From Sipunculus nudus (taxonomy: Eukaryota > Annelida > Sipuncula > Golfingiida > Sipunculidae), in contig CM049306.1 of the NCBI GenBank assembly GCA_026874595.1, positions 46,126,019-46,190,018 of the forward strand: a stretch of 64,000 bases of DNA, in the 5' to 3' direction. The position numbers and the translations under genes are program-made. Shown piece by piece: positions 11,813 through 21,752 of this stretch (its first letter is position 1; each line of letters begins with the position of its first letter). The notes under the pieces are model-generated. The model ran no database searches and had not been told where the DNA came from. It worked only from the letters and a program-made list of their open reading frames with translations.

Positions 11813-12240
11813 CAGTATTATATGAAGCAGGTGAACTCAGCCCATGAAAAACCTGTTCCTAAAGAACCCAGCTGAAGTCATGCAGACATGACCTATTTCA
11901 AGAAGGAATAATTATGCAAGTTTATATAATTCTGTCATAAAGAAAAAGAATTAATTATTTTTCCAGCTGAAAAACAGGTGAGTGATGTTTTATCTGAGAC
12001 ATTCTAAATCCATTAAGAAGAAGCCAGTTTTATACCAAGTGGGGGAACTTGGCCCCTGGAAAACCTGTCCCTAAAGAATCCAGCTGGAGTCATGTGGACA
12101 TGACCCTATTGCAGAACAAGTTTATATAACTCTGTGAGGAAGAAAAGGGATAGAATATTGTCCCAGCTTAAAGGCAGTCCAGTGACGTGTGTTTTAATCT
12201 AAATCTGTTCTGATTCCATGAAGAAGAAACCAGCTGAAGT
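11813..12240 (+). repeat. Two-copy tandem duplication, ~212-bp unit
   Basis: Unit 1 (from 11,813) and unit 2 (from 12,025) share blocks including GAAAAACCTGTTCCTAAAGA / GAAAACCTGTCCCTAAAGAA, AGTCATG..GACATGACC, AAGTTTATATAA.TCTGT and AAGAAGAA.CCAG. A third partial unit starts about 12,228. Divergence is substantial, so the duplication is old. No coding frame runs through it. Confidence 0.7.
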
Positions 12241-12856
12241 CTTGATTGATTAAACGTTATAATGATCTACCCACATGCAGCTATCTCAAGTGTAATATTT
12301 CATTTAAACTCCAATCATTTTTTCAAGAGTCATTAATGGAAAATTCCATCCCAGCTTAATCTTCAAATTCTATTGAGTTTTGTTAAAATTAATGTCATTG
12401 TAGAAAAAAATGCCTTTTAAAATTGTTTTAAATTAGTTATCAGTGTCCAGTACTGGCTTCATTTTTTCTAAAGAATCAAATAGAATTTAATGACTAAGAT
12501 TCAAAATACAGAGAATGAAGTAATTGAAACAAAATAGGAAGATGTATTTACTGGTACATTTCATGTTGCATGCCTGAAGTAATCAGTTTTTGTTTCCTTG
12601 CAATTTTGTTCCTGTGTATTCTTTTTAATGAGAATTCATCAGAACTAATCAATAATAAGCGTCTGTTTTCTTGTCAGAATGTTGCTAGTATTGTTTCTTG
12701 TGAACTCCCTAATCATTTCAGCTTTTATATATTCTTGTACATTATATTGTAATTTCACATAAGTTCTCTTGTTTTGAATGTCCTTCTACAGTGTTTTAAT
12801 TTATTTTGGATTTTAAACCAAGAGGTTTACCAAAGTATACTATATTATAATTGTTC
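12241..12856. other. Intergenic/intronic, nothing recognised
   Basis: AT-rich, almost CpG-free DNA with short chance frames only. Confidence 0.35.
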
Positions 12857-12898
12857 TTTACTTTTTACTGTGCCATTCTTTCTTTGCACTGTTTACAG

Positions 12899-12983
12899 AG
12901 TTTGTGATGCTGGTTTGGAGGAAGCATTTGTGGCCAAACACTGCATGTCTGATCTGAAAAGGAACAAATGTTATTGTATTTAG
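12899..12983 (+). CDS. Possible 3'-terminal exon, unidentified cysteine-containing protein
   Basis: A clear polypyrimidine tract (about 12,852-12,896, TTCTTTCTTTGCACTG) ends in TTTACAG at 12,898. A 28-codon open stretch follows to TAG at 12,981-12,983, reading VCDAGLEEAFVAKHC then MSDLKRNKCYCI. The C-D...C-x-S-D spacing faintly recalls the start of netrin-like (NTR) domains of secreted Frizzled-related proteins, but the stop comes far too early for a full NTR domain. The exon would be the last one of a plus-strand gene, and it lies just before the CpG change. No upstream exon could be found and no AATAAA follows closely. It may equally be a chance AG plus open frame. Confidence 0.22.
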
Positions 12984-13085
12984 TATATTTTCATGTATAA
13001 TGCACAATGTTAAAATAACTGTATTGAGCCAGGTATCTGTGTTATGATTAATCAATGTTCCTTGGTTTTTGACGTCTGTCATGAT

Positions 13086-13489
13086 TTATCAGTTTTCCTT
13101 ATGGATGCACAAATAGACTGGCCCAGTCGATACAGTTGATAAGACCTGAAAACTGCACCGGGTGAGAAAGCCATCAAAGTTGCTCTTGTTGTATCCCAAC
13201 GCTTAGGACAGATACTGCCACCTGGCGGCAAATTATATAATTAATTCTTTGCTCTCTGACTGTCCCCCTGGAAGTGATAGTAGCCGGTACTGAATTTACG
13301 TCAAACAATGCATTGAATCATGTTTGATTTTATTCATTTTTCGTTAAAAAAAAAATAAAAACTAAAGCCCAGGCACTGCTATGCTCAGCTAGTTGACTGC
13401 TAACACAGCATGAATTAGCCCACACGAATGGACTCCTCAATTGCTTTTATTTTAGTGACTTGCGCAATTTAGAAAACTGGACAGCTTTC
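13086..13489. other. Intergenic DNA after the CpG step
   Basis: CpG frequency rises abruptly here. No gene was found. It contains the CTCF-like word at 13,216-13,230. Confidence 0.35.
13216..13230. promoter_or_regulatory. CTCF-like motif
   Basis: TGCCACCTGGCGGCA matches the reverse-strand CTCF core (YGCCMYCTRSTGG) at all but one position and is itself nearly palindromic. It lies at the border of the CpG-depleted domain. Function is inferred from the motif only. Confidence 0.3.
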
Positions 13490-14095
13490 TTGATTTTATG
13501 ACACGTGGCGCCACCTACATTCTAGTTTACGCTGCAGATATCCAACCTCATATCTCGGGAATCGTTTGACCGATTGGGACCAAATTTTGTATATAGATCT
13601 CACATAGCTTTTAATCATATACAAAATAGGTGGCGCCACCTGCCACCATTTTTGCACAAGTCCTTCTGTTTGTCTGCTGTGGGATAAAATCACTCATGTA
13701 CATGTAGTGGTTTGACTTATCTGCCTTAAATTTTGCGTGTTTATACATTTTGGATAGCTTTCTCGATTTTTTGGCAGGTGGCACTACCTACATTTATGTT
13801 AACGCTGCAGACATTCAGGCTTATATCTCAGGACTGGTTGGACATATCCCCCTGAAATTTTGCATGTGTATAGATCTCACATAGCTTTTAATCATATACA
13901 AAATTGGTGGCGCCACCTGCTACCATTTTTGCACAAGTCCTTCTGTTTGTCTGCTGTGGGATAAAATCATGTAGTGGTTTGACTTATCTGCCTTAAATTT
14001 TGCATATGTATACAACTTGGACAGCTTTCTGGATTTTGTTTTAGGTGGCGCAACCTACATACACATTTCGGCTGCAGACATCAATGCTAATATGC
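13490..14095 (+). repeat. Tandem repeat, ~275-bp unit, carrying GGTGGCGCCACC sites
   Basis: Two full units and a partial third are spaced 274-277 bp (GTGGCGCCACCTACA at 13,505, GTGGCACTACCTACA at 13,779, GTGGCGCAACCTACA at 14,045; GGTGGCGCCACCTGC at 13,629 and 13,906). Shared blocks include CACATAGCTTTTAATCATAT and GCACAAGTCCTTCTGTTTGT. The ATATCTCGG.AATCGTTTGACC type of phrase links it to the other tandem-core element families. The GGTGGCGCC word equals the Drosophila-type CTCF core AGGTGGCGC. Confidence 0.75.
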
Positions 14096-14559
14096 AACAC
14101 ACCTCACTCTATTTTCCCTTGCCACTCAATCCATGCCTCACTTCACCCGATACACTCTGATTTTGGCGGATACACGTAGTCGCTTGTCGACAACCAGTAT
14201 TCTAATTTACATATATCGTTCATGAGAATGTTACGATTTATGGACGAATAGGACACCATTTTTCCTTTTGTTCAAAATGTTATTTCATTTTTTAAAATTA
14301 TTTTGAGTATTTTAGCAGGTCGGTGGCGTAAGTTGTTAATGTGAAAGATTCTTATGGAAAGACTAAATTTGTTACCATTTGATATTTCACGCCTGGAATC
14401 TTCAAATGTCAGAATATTTTTACATATAGACATGAGTCGAAACAGGTCTGGAAGGCTCCAAGAATGCAATATTTTGTCTTTTGAAAGTACTCTTATTATT
14501 TAATCACGGTTTAGTATTAAGGTTTGAAGTTTCGTATGCATATTTATCAGAGACTATTA

Positions 14560-14925
14560 AACGGTGTGCCGAAGGTAGTTTCACAGTGTTAATTGGCCAG
14601 AGAGTCAGAGTGTTTTAGTTTGTATTGAGAGGACGTACTTAAGACTACGTTCGGTATATATTTGGTCGTTAGCGTTAGCATCTCGGGGGATCTAGAGGAT
14701 CGAGATACTGTGAAACAGTTTTAACAAAGCCCAGAGTGTAGGTTGTGGACAGTATTTCGCTGAGCCAGTGCTGCTAATCGTTGTCGTTTCGGATGTATCA
14801 TATAACCTGTGGACTCAATGAATAAACTTTGTTGAACTTACCACTAGACTTTTCACTTTTGTTTTATGTAGAGTGAACGAGCCCGGAATATTTGTCATCG
14901 TGAGAACTGTTGATGCATACCTTAA
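14560..14925 (+). mobile_element. Possible solo LTR
   Basis: A GC-richer block has a TATA-like element (TCGGTATATATTTGG, about 14,651) and, 165 bp later, AATAAA (14,821-14,826). A further ~100 bp ends near ATCGTGAGAACTG. That is the U3-R-U5 spacing of an LTR. I cannot find a second LTR, a primer-binding site, TG...CA ends or a 5-bp target duplication with certainty. It could instead be a promoter and polyA signal of a non-coding transcript. Confidence 0.25.
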
Positions 14926-16177
14926 TAAATGTTACCTCGCAGATATATTATCCCCATTAGGAGCAAAAAGATGAAATTTCTCACATATGGGAATATGGAT
15001 GGTACTTTTCGATCTTGAAGAGCTTTAACAGATGTTCAACACTGCAGTATTGTAAACTTCATATTTTTGTAATTAGAGCCTTAGCACAATGGTATCGACA
15101 TAACAGCTAAGCAGTCAAATATATTTATGAATGTTAATGTTCTGCATTATTTAAATGGTGGCCAAATATACCACTATACCTGTCATTCTATATCATTTTA
15201 AAAAATGGTTAAAATTAACAAATTTCAATTTGAGTGAGTCTGTTTTAATGCCTAACATCCCCTACAAAATCAAAGTTTAGAGAGTTTAAACCCCCAAATG
15301 AAAACGCCATGGGGTTTTACGTAGATTACATCATACCAAGAGATATTCTTTAGCTGTAACAAGTATGCTGGAATAAATGCTCTTAATCAAATATCTTAAA
15401 TTCATTAAAATATCTTAAAATCTGTGTAAGGTCAAAGAGTATCAAAAACCCAAAATTTCTATATTTAGATATGTAGAGCTTTTTGAAAATTCACATGTCC
15501 AGCATTTTGTAAAATGTTAAGGACTTAAACAATGTTTACACATGTTCTTTAGACAGTTCAGAGACCTTAAGAAGATAACATACACACAAAAAAGATATTT
15601 CCATTGGTTCTGTAGCAACGTAAGACCATCAGCTCCTGAGATTAGGCATCATCTTTGGCTAATTGAAATACAGAATAAAATAGGGGTTTCATCTTCGGTG
15701 ATCATATTTTGCTTATTGGAAATTAAATGTACTTCGAACTGTAGTTAATTGATTACATAATAATATTTTACCTTGGAAAATCATATAGGTGTGTACTTAA
15801 TATTTAACCCCATTATCGTGGGGAGTATTTAAGATATTAGAGAAAGTAGACTTCGTTAATGAAGGTCCTAATTTGCATATTAAATAATGTCCAAGATTGT
15901 GATGAATACAGTCGATCTTACATGCATCTGGCGAATCGCACCACCACAAATCCATCAAGAACCTTGTACCATTTAAACAGTTTATACCCCCTACTGGTAT
16001 CTTGTATAATGCTAAAACGGAAACATTTCGGTGGAGTGGTGGGCGAAAAGCTTCCGAAATAATCCCGTACAATGATTTCATGCTTTATACTAATTTGTGG
16101 ATTTTGACTCTTCCGATTTTAATTCGTTTTAAAATGATGCACAAAGCTACATTAGGATGTCTTTTCAAAAATGTCTC
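14926..16177. other. Intergenic, nothing recognised
   Basis: Short overlapping frames at 15,797-16,310 on both strands are mutual shadows, and none shows a known motif. Confidence 0.35.
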
Positions 16178-17240
16178 TCCTCCCATGGGGGTGACATATT
16201 GTATTTGGTCTGTCGTCGTAGTCGTCGTCGGCGGCATTGTCTGTGTCATTTCTTGTGACCGCAATAACTTTCGAACAGCTCAAAATTTTTTCAGGAAATT
16301 TAAAATTTAAATTATATCTACCAATATCCTGGATGAGTTTGTCTTGACCGGTTACCTTGACTTTCATCATCAAGGTAAAATAGGCCGAAATATTTTTTTG
16401 TGGACCCCATAGCTTTTGATGTATTTTTTTCCTCAAATATGAAACACTAATTGTTTCAACCAAGTACTTTGACGAGTTTTGATTGCACTATAACTTTTGA
16501 ACCACTTAATATATTTTCATTAAATATGATATATGAAATGTTTCTTTAAAATTATCGGAAGTGTTTGGTAACAGGTGACCTTGAACTTGATCTTCAAGGT
16601 AAAATAAACCGGAACATAAATTATTTGAAAATGCAGTCACCTTTGAAGTAGTCCATAATTTTTTCTTCAAATTAAGGTATGGGAGGCCCATAGGGAGGGG
16701 AGCCATGCAACCTCATTCTGTTTTCATACATGCTGACTCCCCACTGGTAAAATAAAATTGTGTATCATCAATATCTCCTTTGCATACGCCCATGTCCCCG
16801 CGGGGACATAATCCCTTAGGTTTACAGATTTTCAGTAAACCCTCGTATGCAAATATATGCGTGGGGAGACATTAAGTGTTTGGTTTGAACGCGATAACTT
16901 TTAAACCACTCAGTATTATTTTACACTAGTTAGTTTGAAGACCAGTGACCTTGACCTTCACCTCCAAGGTCAAATAGACCGAAATAAAAACATTTTGTAA
17001 ATACTCTGATTTAGAAGTACTGCATATTTTTGTTTCAATTTTAATACAACAAATGTTTCACCAAATGCTTGGATAGTTTGAAAACCAAGGAGTTTGATCC
17101 TTTGATTTTAACCTTTAAGGTATAATTTGTGGAAATATATTGATTTTGTTATCATCATAACTTTTGTAAGTATTGCATATTTTTTTCAAATTCGGAATAG
17201 GGAACCCAAGGGGAGGGGAAACATACCTGGTTGGGTTTTT
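16178..17240 (+). mobile_element. Tandem-core element with ACCTTGA...CAAGGT units
   Basis: It begins with CTCCTCCCATGGGGGTGACA, a TCGTCGTAGTCGTCGTCGGC run and CCGCAATAACTTTCGAAC. Diverged internal units follow, each marked by a small inverted repeat: ACCTTGACTTTCATCATCAAGGT at about 16,351, and similar blocks at 16,578, 16,944 and (weaker) 17,098. A second head-like segment with GTCCCCGCGGGGAC at 16,793 and AACGCGATAACTTTTAAACC at about 16,886 suggests two related elements run together. No coding capacity. The 3' end is approximate. Confidence 0.5.
16792..16809. repeat. Perfect 18-bp palindrome ATGTCCCCGCGGGGACAT
   Basis: ATGTCCCCG and CGGGGACAT meet head to head with no spacer. It resembles the opening hairpins of the families at 27.5 kb (GTCCCCCGC...GCGGGGGAC) and probably marks the start of a second element inside this repeat block. 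Confidence 0.7.
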
Positions 17241-18270
17241 TTTGTTTTTTTTTACATTAATTTAGTCAACAGTTGGCAAAGTAACAGGGACGCCGTGATC
17301 ATTAAAACTTTTGATTTTCTTTTAAAACAACTGGCCCAGTTTTACGTTTCTGGTTGTGTTACTCTTGGCAGATTCTCAGCTTGACCTACAGGCACGGATG
17401 TAGCTACCGGCACAAGATTTCATATCCATATTGATCATGCAAATATTAGCTCCTTTGTGTCTCCTTTGTCTGCTGATTTTCTTTGAGCGAAGTCAATGTT
17501 TATCATCCAATCCACGGTAATTTATGAACTGTTTCTTTTCCATTTTTGTTTCGTTTAAGGATCAACACACACTCGGTTTGTAATAAACCACAAAATCTTG
17601 ATGTCTAGAAGAATTCAATATTCCTACAAAAAATATATCCTACAAAAAAACAATATGCACAGCCTCTGACCAACCTATTTATTATACAGTGTTTCATTCC
17701 AATAATGCAATGATGTTTGTTTAATTGTAGGTAAGATTGCATGTATGGTTTATTCGAAGAAAATCTGCTTATGTTTTCAGGATTTACACGGCAAGTTCCA
17801 GGCTGATAACAGATGAAGATTACCCAATGTCCCTTCAGTTTTCTCTTCAAACGATACTTATTCATGGCAGGCTCTGAACGTGGTCGTAAACTTTGGGAGG
17901 AAAATCTCAGTGGCTTTTTTTACCGGTTTTATAAATAATTCCTCAATATGCAACAGAACTTTCACGAGCCCCCGGGGCCACGTGTTCACTGACAAAGTCA
18001 TTAACTTCCAATGTTTCCAAAGCAACCATTTTAACGTCACCTAAACTTCTAAGAATTATTTTCAAAATGACGTCTCCGCTAACTTTTAATTTCTCACATT
18101 TCAAATCTGACGATTTGAATTTTTATACATAGTACGTTTAAAGTTAAAATATCTCAATGACTCGCTGAAGCAACCAGCACTAGTTTCAGAGCCGTAGGTC
18201 AGACCAACTTGTTGTAGAAAATATTTACCTTCCAAGTTTCAAGTGGAGCTACATGTTATAAATACCAGCA
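17241..18270. other. Intergenic, nothing recognised
   Basis: Small frames on the minus strand at 17,605-18,040 show no recognisable motif. Confidence 0.35.
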
Positions 18271-19052
18271 TTTTTATACGCCCGTGATATGACGGGAGTA
18301 TTATGTTATACCCACCGTCCGTCCGTCTGTCTGTCCGTCCGTTAACTTTTAGTGTCGATGCGATAACTTACCGAGGCTTTGATGGATTTTCACAAACTCA
18401 TCATAACTACTTACCAACAGATAATCTCTCCCGTGTTTGATTTTGGGCAACATCCTGGACAGCTGAGTGGTAAAACGCTTTGCTCTTTCTGCTGGCGACC
18501 CGGGTTCGATCCCCGGCGTGGCTATGAGAGTGGGTTGTACTTGCCCGTCCAAGGCCGGTGGTTTTCTCCGGGTATTCCGGTTTCCTCCATCCCTGCAGAC
18601 AACCCTACGCCATCACCGGAGCCATGGAGAGTGCCTCGATTAATTATAATAACTACTTGTACAATCCATTATAAATAAGTTTATAATATCCACACATATT
18701 AAATAAGGAACCGGGTCATTAGGGTACTTTATGGTGTCGCTGCGATAACTTTCGAAGGATATGTAGGATTTTGTTAAAACATAAGAAATTTTAATCTATA
18801 AAATATCTCGCCTAAGTTCGATTTTCAGCAAAATCCATGCATATCTAATGAGGTCAAAGGCCACCACACTTTGGAGGCACCTTGTTGACAATCCAAAAAT
18901 CCTATGGATTTTCATGTAACTCATTATACATAATAACCAATAGTTTCTCACCTGAATTACCTTCTCATAAAAATTCATGCATATTTAATGAGATTGAAGG
19001 TCACTTAATACACGAATACGCGTATTATGCACGTTTGCGGTGCTCGTTTTTT
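18271..19052 (+). mobile_element. Hairpin-ended element, family 'ACGCCCGT', copy 1 (interrupted by a SINE)
   Basis: The start TTTTTATACG runs into a hairpin, CCCGT-GATATG-ACGGG (18,281-18,296). A GTCCGTCCGTCTGTCTGTCC run and GATGCGATAACTTACCGAGG follow. A second GCTGCGATAACTTTCGAAGG lies at about 18,735. Its end, ATTATGCACGTTTGCGGTGCTCG, is shared with copy 2. The body is split at 18,455-18,690 by a SINE. The tract is non-coding. Confidence 0.7.
18455..18690 (+). mobile_element. tRNA-derived SINE with conserved central domain (copy 1)
   Basis: The tRNA-like head has an A-box-like CAGCTGAGTGGTAAAACGC and a perfect B box, GGTTCGATCCC (18,503-18,513), forming a Pol III promoter. A central block, CCGGTGGTTTTCTCCGGG then TATTCCGGTTTCCTCC, is shared with the copy at 34.3 kb. 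Such central domains define SINE superfamilies in molluscs (for example MetaSINEs); I cannot assign one with certainty. It interrupts the host repeat at GGGCAACATC, which is uninterrupted in the 20.5-kb copy. It is therefore younger than the host element. Confidence 0.8.
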
Positions 19053-20530
19053 TTTTTTTGTTCAGACCCTAATTTAAAATATAAACAGTGTAGCAGCGTC
19101 TCACCAAAACTGTTTACATCATTTATATGTTCACCACTCTTCACATGAAGAGATTTACAAGTATCACTTGATATTAAAGCGTATATATCACGTGATGATT
19201 AAGCTTGCGAATACTGATAGGCTAACAACGACAAAGTAGCCAATTTTGTCAACAATACGTATATATTACCAAACGACATGCGATTTCAAGACTCGAGGTG
19301 TTATGAGAGGCGCAAATTCGTTATTTAAATGCATGTACTTAGTTGGTTGCCTCAAAAAATCAAAATGATTTAACATTTTCATTTGTAATGATAGCAATTT
19401 TGGGCATGTTAAAAAGATAATGATAAAATGTAATATTAAAATTTCGGTCCTGCATTCTTATGCCAAAGCAATTTTGAAAGAAAGTAGTCTGACTAATCTA
19501 TAATATGACCAATATATAAAAGTGTGATGATGAAGCATAGCTTACATCTGAAACATAGCTATAAATGTGTGTATCAAGGTCTTTATTTCATACATTTGTA
19601 ACTTTATTAATGGTTATAAACGACATTTTTATCAATGATAAATATACATGAATTAAGTAGGTTAAGAAAAGGAAAACGTTCTGTACCCGCGGTCAGATGC
19701 TAATATTACATTTGGTATCACAAGGTCTCCTTGCCAGTAGGTCCCTCTCCGGCACTGATGACTTTTTCGTATGTCTGGTATACCTATGAAATTATTGATA
19801 AATGTTGGATACAGCAAGTTTACATTTAGAATTATCAAGGTTCCATCTTTGACAAAACGTCCTTTTTATCTGTTCCAAAAGTTTTAAAGTCATTTCAGAC
19901 ACCATAAATTATAAATCATTTTAAGCCTGCATTTTAAGCACACAGCAAGAGCAAGACTTTATTTGCTCATGTTTAATTACATACATTTACATACATTACA
20001 ATTGCCATACATTTTTTTTCTCCATTTAAATGAAATATCTTTAATGAAACAAAATTTAAGAAAGTAACAAGTGGAAAAACCTTAAAATAAAATTTCATCA
20101 TCTGAATCAAACGACATGTCGTGGTTTACTGTAGGGCAAATCGCCAACGTGTTGGAAAACATTGATAAACACATGTTATTTATGTTTATTATTATGTTAA
20201 CGCTGGAAATCATATTACTTTTAACATAAACATAATATCCTCAGCTGCCATCGGTTTTTAAATGTTGACGACTTTCTTTGAACGGTTTAAATTTATGAGC
20301 AGCGTGCCAGGCCGGGGGTCTTTCACTGGGACTCTTTTTTCATAAATAAATCAACAACTCTGCCAGGTGTGCTCCAAGTGATTTTCCTCCAAGTCTAATG
20401 GGGTTTGAAGCGTTTCAGACCCATGTGGAATGCAAAGACGGGTTAGCCATGTTAAACCAGTTCTGACTGTAACTTTATAGGAAATATAAATATTTAATTA
20501 TACTATTTTGATGCATATTGGATCGTGTCA
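19053..20530. other. Intergenic, nothing recognised
   Basis: AT-rich unique-looking DNA. No supported frame, RNA or repeat. Confidence 0.35.
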
Positions 20531-20920
20531 TTTTTATACGGCCGTCTATAACGGGACGTGTTATGGTATACCCACGGTCCGTCCGTCCGTTGTGCCGTCA
20601 TACTGTCAGTTACCTTTTAGTGTCGCCGCGATAACATACAGGGGCTTTGGTGAATTTTCACGAAACTCGCCATACAAACTTACCAATAGATTATGGGCAA
20701 CATCAACACATATTTAATGCGTGAGGTCACCAGACTTGGAGGCACCCTGGTGACTTGCAAAAAATCTTATGGATTTCCGTGAAACTCATACATATTATGA
20801 GTTTCACGGAATAGTTTCACACATCATTTATTTTCTCAGCAAAATTCACGCATGTATTTTGAGGTCAGAGGTCACAGGTACGCGACGGGCTTATTATGCA
20901 CCATTTGCGGTGCTCTTGTT
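20531..20920 (+). mobile_element. Family 'ACGCCCGT', copy 2 (intact length ~390 bp)
   Basis: It starts TTTTTATACGGCCGTCTATA with a hairpin to ACGGGACG, then CGGTCCGTCCGTCCGTTG and GCCGCGATAACATACAGGGG. It ends TTATTATGCACCATTTGCGG then TGCTCTTGTT, where GCACC pairs with GGTGC. A perfect DR1 motif lies at 20,862-20,874. Copy 3 follows 15 bp later in the same orientation. Confidence 0.7.
20862..20874 (+). promoter_or_regulatory. DR1 nuclear-receptor-type motif AGGTCA-G-AGGTCA
   Basis: Two perfect AGGTCA half-sites spaced by 1 nt match the RXR/HNF4/COUP-type DR1 consensus. It lies inside a repetitive element and recurs at the matching place in copy 3. Binding is not shown. Confidence 0.35.
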
Positions 20921-20935
20921 CTTATTTTATACTTT

Positions 20936-21470
20936 ATATACGCCCGTCTTAGACTGGACGTATTATGGTATATATACCCACGGGCCGTCCGTCGGGCCGT
21001 CGTTCAGTTTTACTATCACCGCGTTAACTTACCAGGGTTTTCAATGGATTTTCACGAAACCCACCATATCTTTTTACCGGTACATTACATCGCCCGAGTT
21101 CGATTGTAGGCAAAATCAAGCCATATTTAAAGAGGCCAGAGGTCAGGCTACTTTGGGGTGTCGCCTCGATAAATTACCAGGAATATGATGGATTTTGATG
21201 AAACACATTATACTTATTTACCAATAGAGTCTCGCCTGAATTAAATGTTCCTAAAAATCCACGCATAATTAATTAGCTCAGAGGTCCAATGACACTCGAC
21301 GAGCATTGTGACTTACCATAAATCTTATGAATTTCCGTGAAACTCATACATATTTACCAATAGAGTTTCTCACCTCATTTAGTTTTTCAGCGAAATTCAC
21401 GCATAATCAATTAGGTCAGAGGTCAAAAGACATACTACAAGCGTATTATAGGCACCCGTGTGGTGCTTTT
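20936..21470 (+). mobile_element. Family 'ACGCCCGT', copy 3
   Basis: The start TATATACGCCCGTCTTAGAC forms a hairpin with TGGACGTATTATGG. ACCGCGTTAACTTACCAGGG (about 21,018) and a second GCCTCGATAAATTACCAGGA (about 21,160) show two internal units. The end GCACC-CGTGT-GGTGC (about 21,452-21,466) is a hairpin. The long plus-strand frames across copies 2 and 3 are translations of the repeat and not genes. Confidence 0.7.
21413..21425 (+). promoter_or_regulatory. DR1 nuclear-receptor-type motif AGGTCA-G-AGGTCA
   Basis: Identical to the motif in copy 2 and at the equivalent position, so it is a conserved internal part of the repeat family. Confidence 0.35.
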
Positions 21471-21589
21471 GATTTACATTTTAGAAAGATATTGCCTAAG
21501 GTGCAAGGTTTCATAGATACATTTTGCGCTCACACACATTTTATTGAATTGCATAAAATCACCATTTATATACAGGTACCACTAACTGC

Positions 21590-21752
21590 TTTGTGGATCC
21601 GGCACATGGTCCGGTTTAAGGAACGTCATCAAGGAATATGCACAGATGTAGTTACTTTTGGACGTATGAACCTGGGGATATTTGGGAGAAACCCACAATG
21701 GGGACCCCACATGGCGGGCGCTTGCATTCCGTAAAATGCAGATTTGTAGTCT
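21590..21752 (-). mobile_element. Short hairpin-headed repeat, copy B (minus strand)
   Basis: On the plus strand it reads GTGGATCCGG, then ACGTCATCAAGGAATATGCA, CCTGGGGATATTTGGG, CCACATGGCGGGCG and CTTGCATTCCGTAAAATGCA. All blocks recur in copy C at 31.2 kb, and the last in copy A. The TGCATTC/GAATGCA hairpin is imperfect here. Confidence 0.6.

Larger units (their letters stand above)
1..13085. other. CpG-depleted domain, possible methylated gene body
   Basis: CpG is rare throughout. I count about 30 in the first 5 kb, about 6 in 5-7 kb, none from about 7,055 to 8,440, and about 7 in 11.1-13.08 kb. The next 1.1 kb has about 25, and a sample at 52.2-53.2 kb has about 20. The change is sharp near 13,085. 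In molluscs and other invertebrates with mosaic methylation, CpG loss marks germline-methylated transcribed units, so this stretch may be introns of a gene whose exons I mostly cannot identify. That is inference; only the CpG counts are observed. Confidence 0.55.

Noticed and set aside
18455-18530. tRNA gene call from the perfect B box
   Set aside because: The acceptor stem cannot pair, and the head is fused to a SINE body shared with 34.3 kb.
20769-21188. Longest plus-strand frame (139 codons)
   Set aside because: It lies wholly in two copies of the ACGCCCGT repeat. Another frame over the same bases is also open, and no domain is seen.
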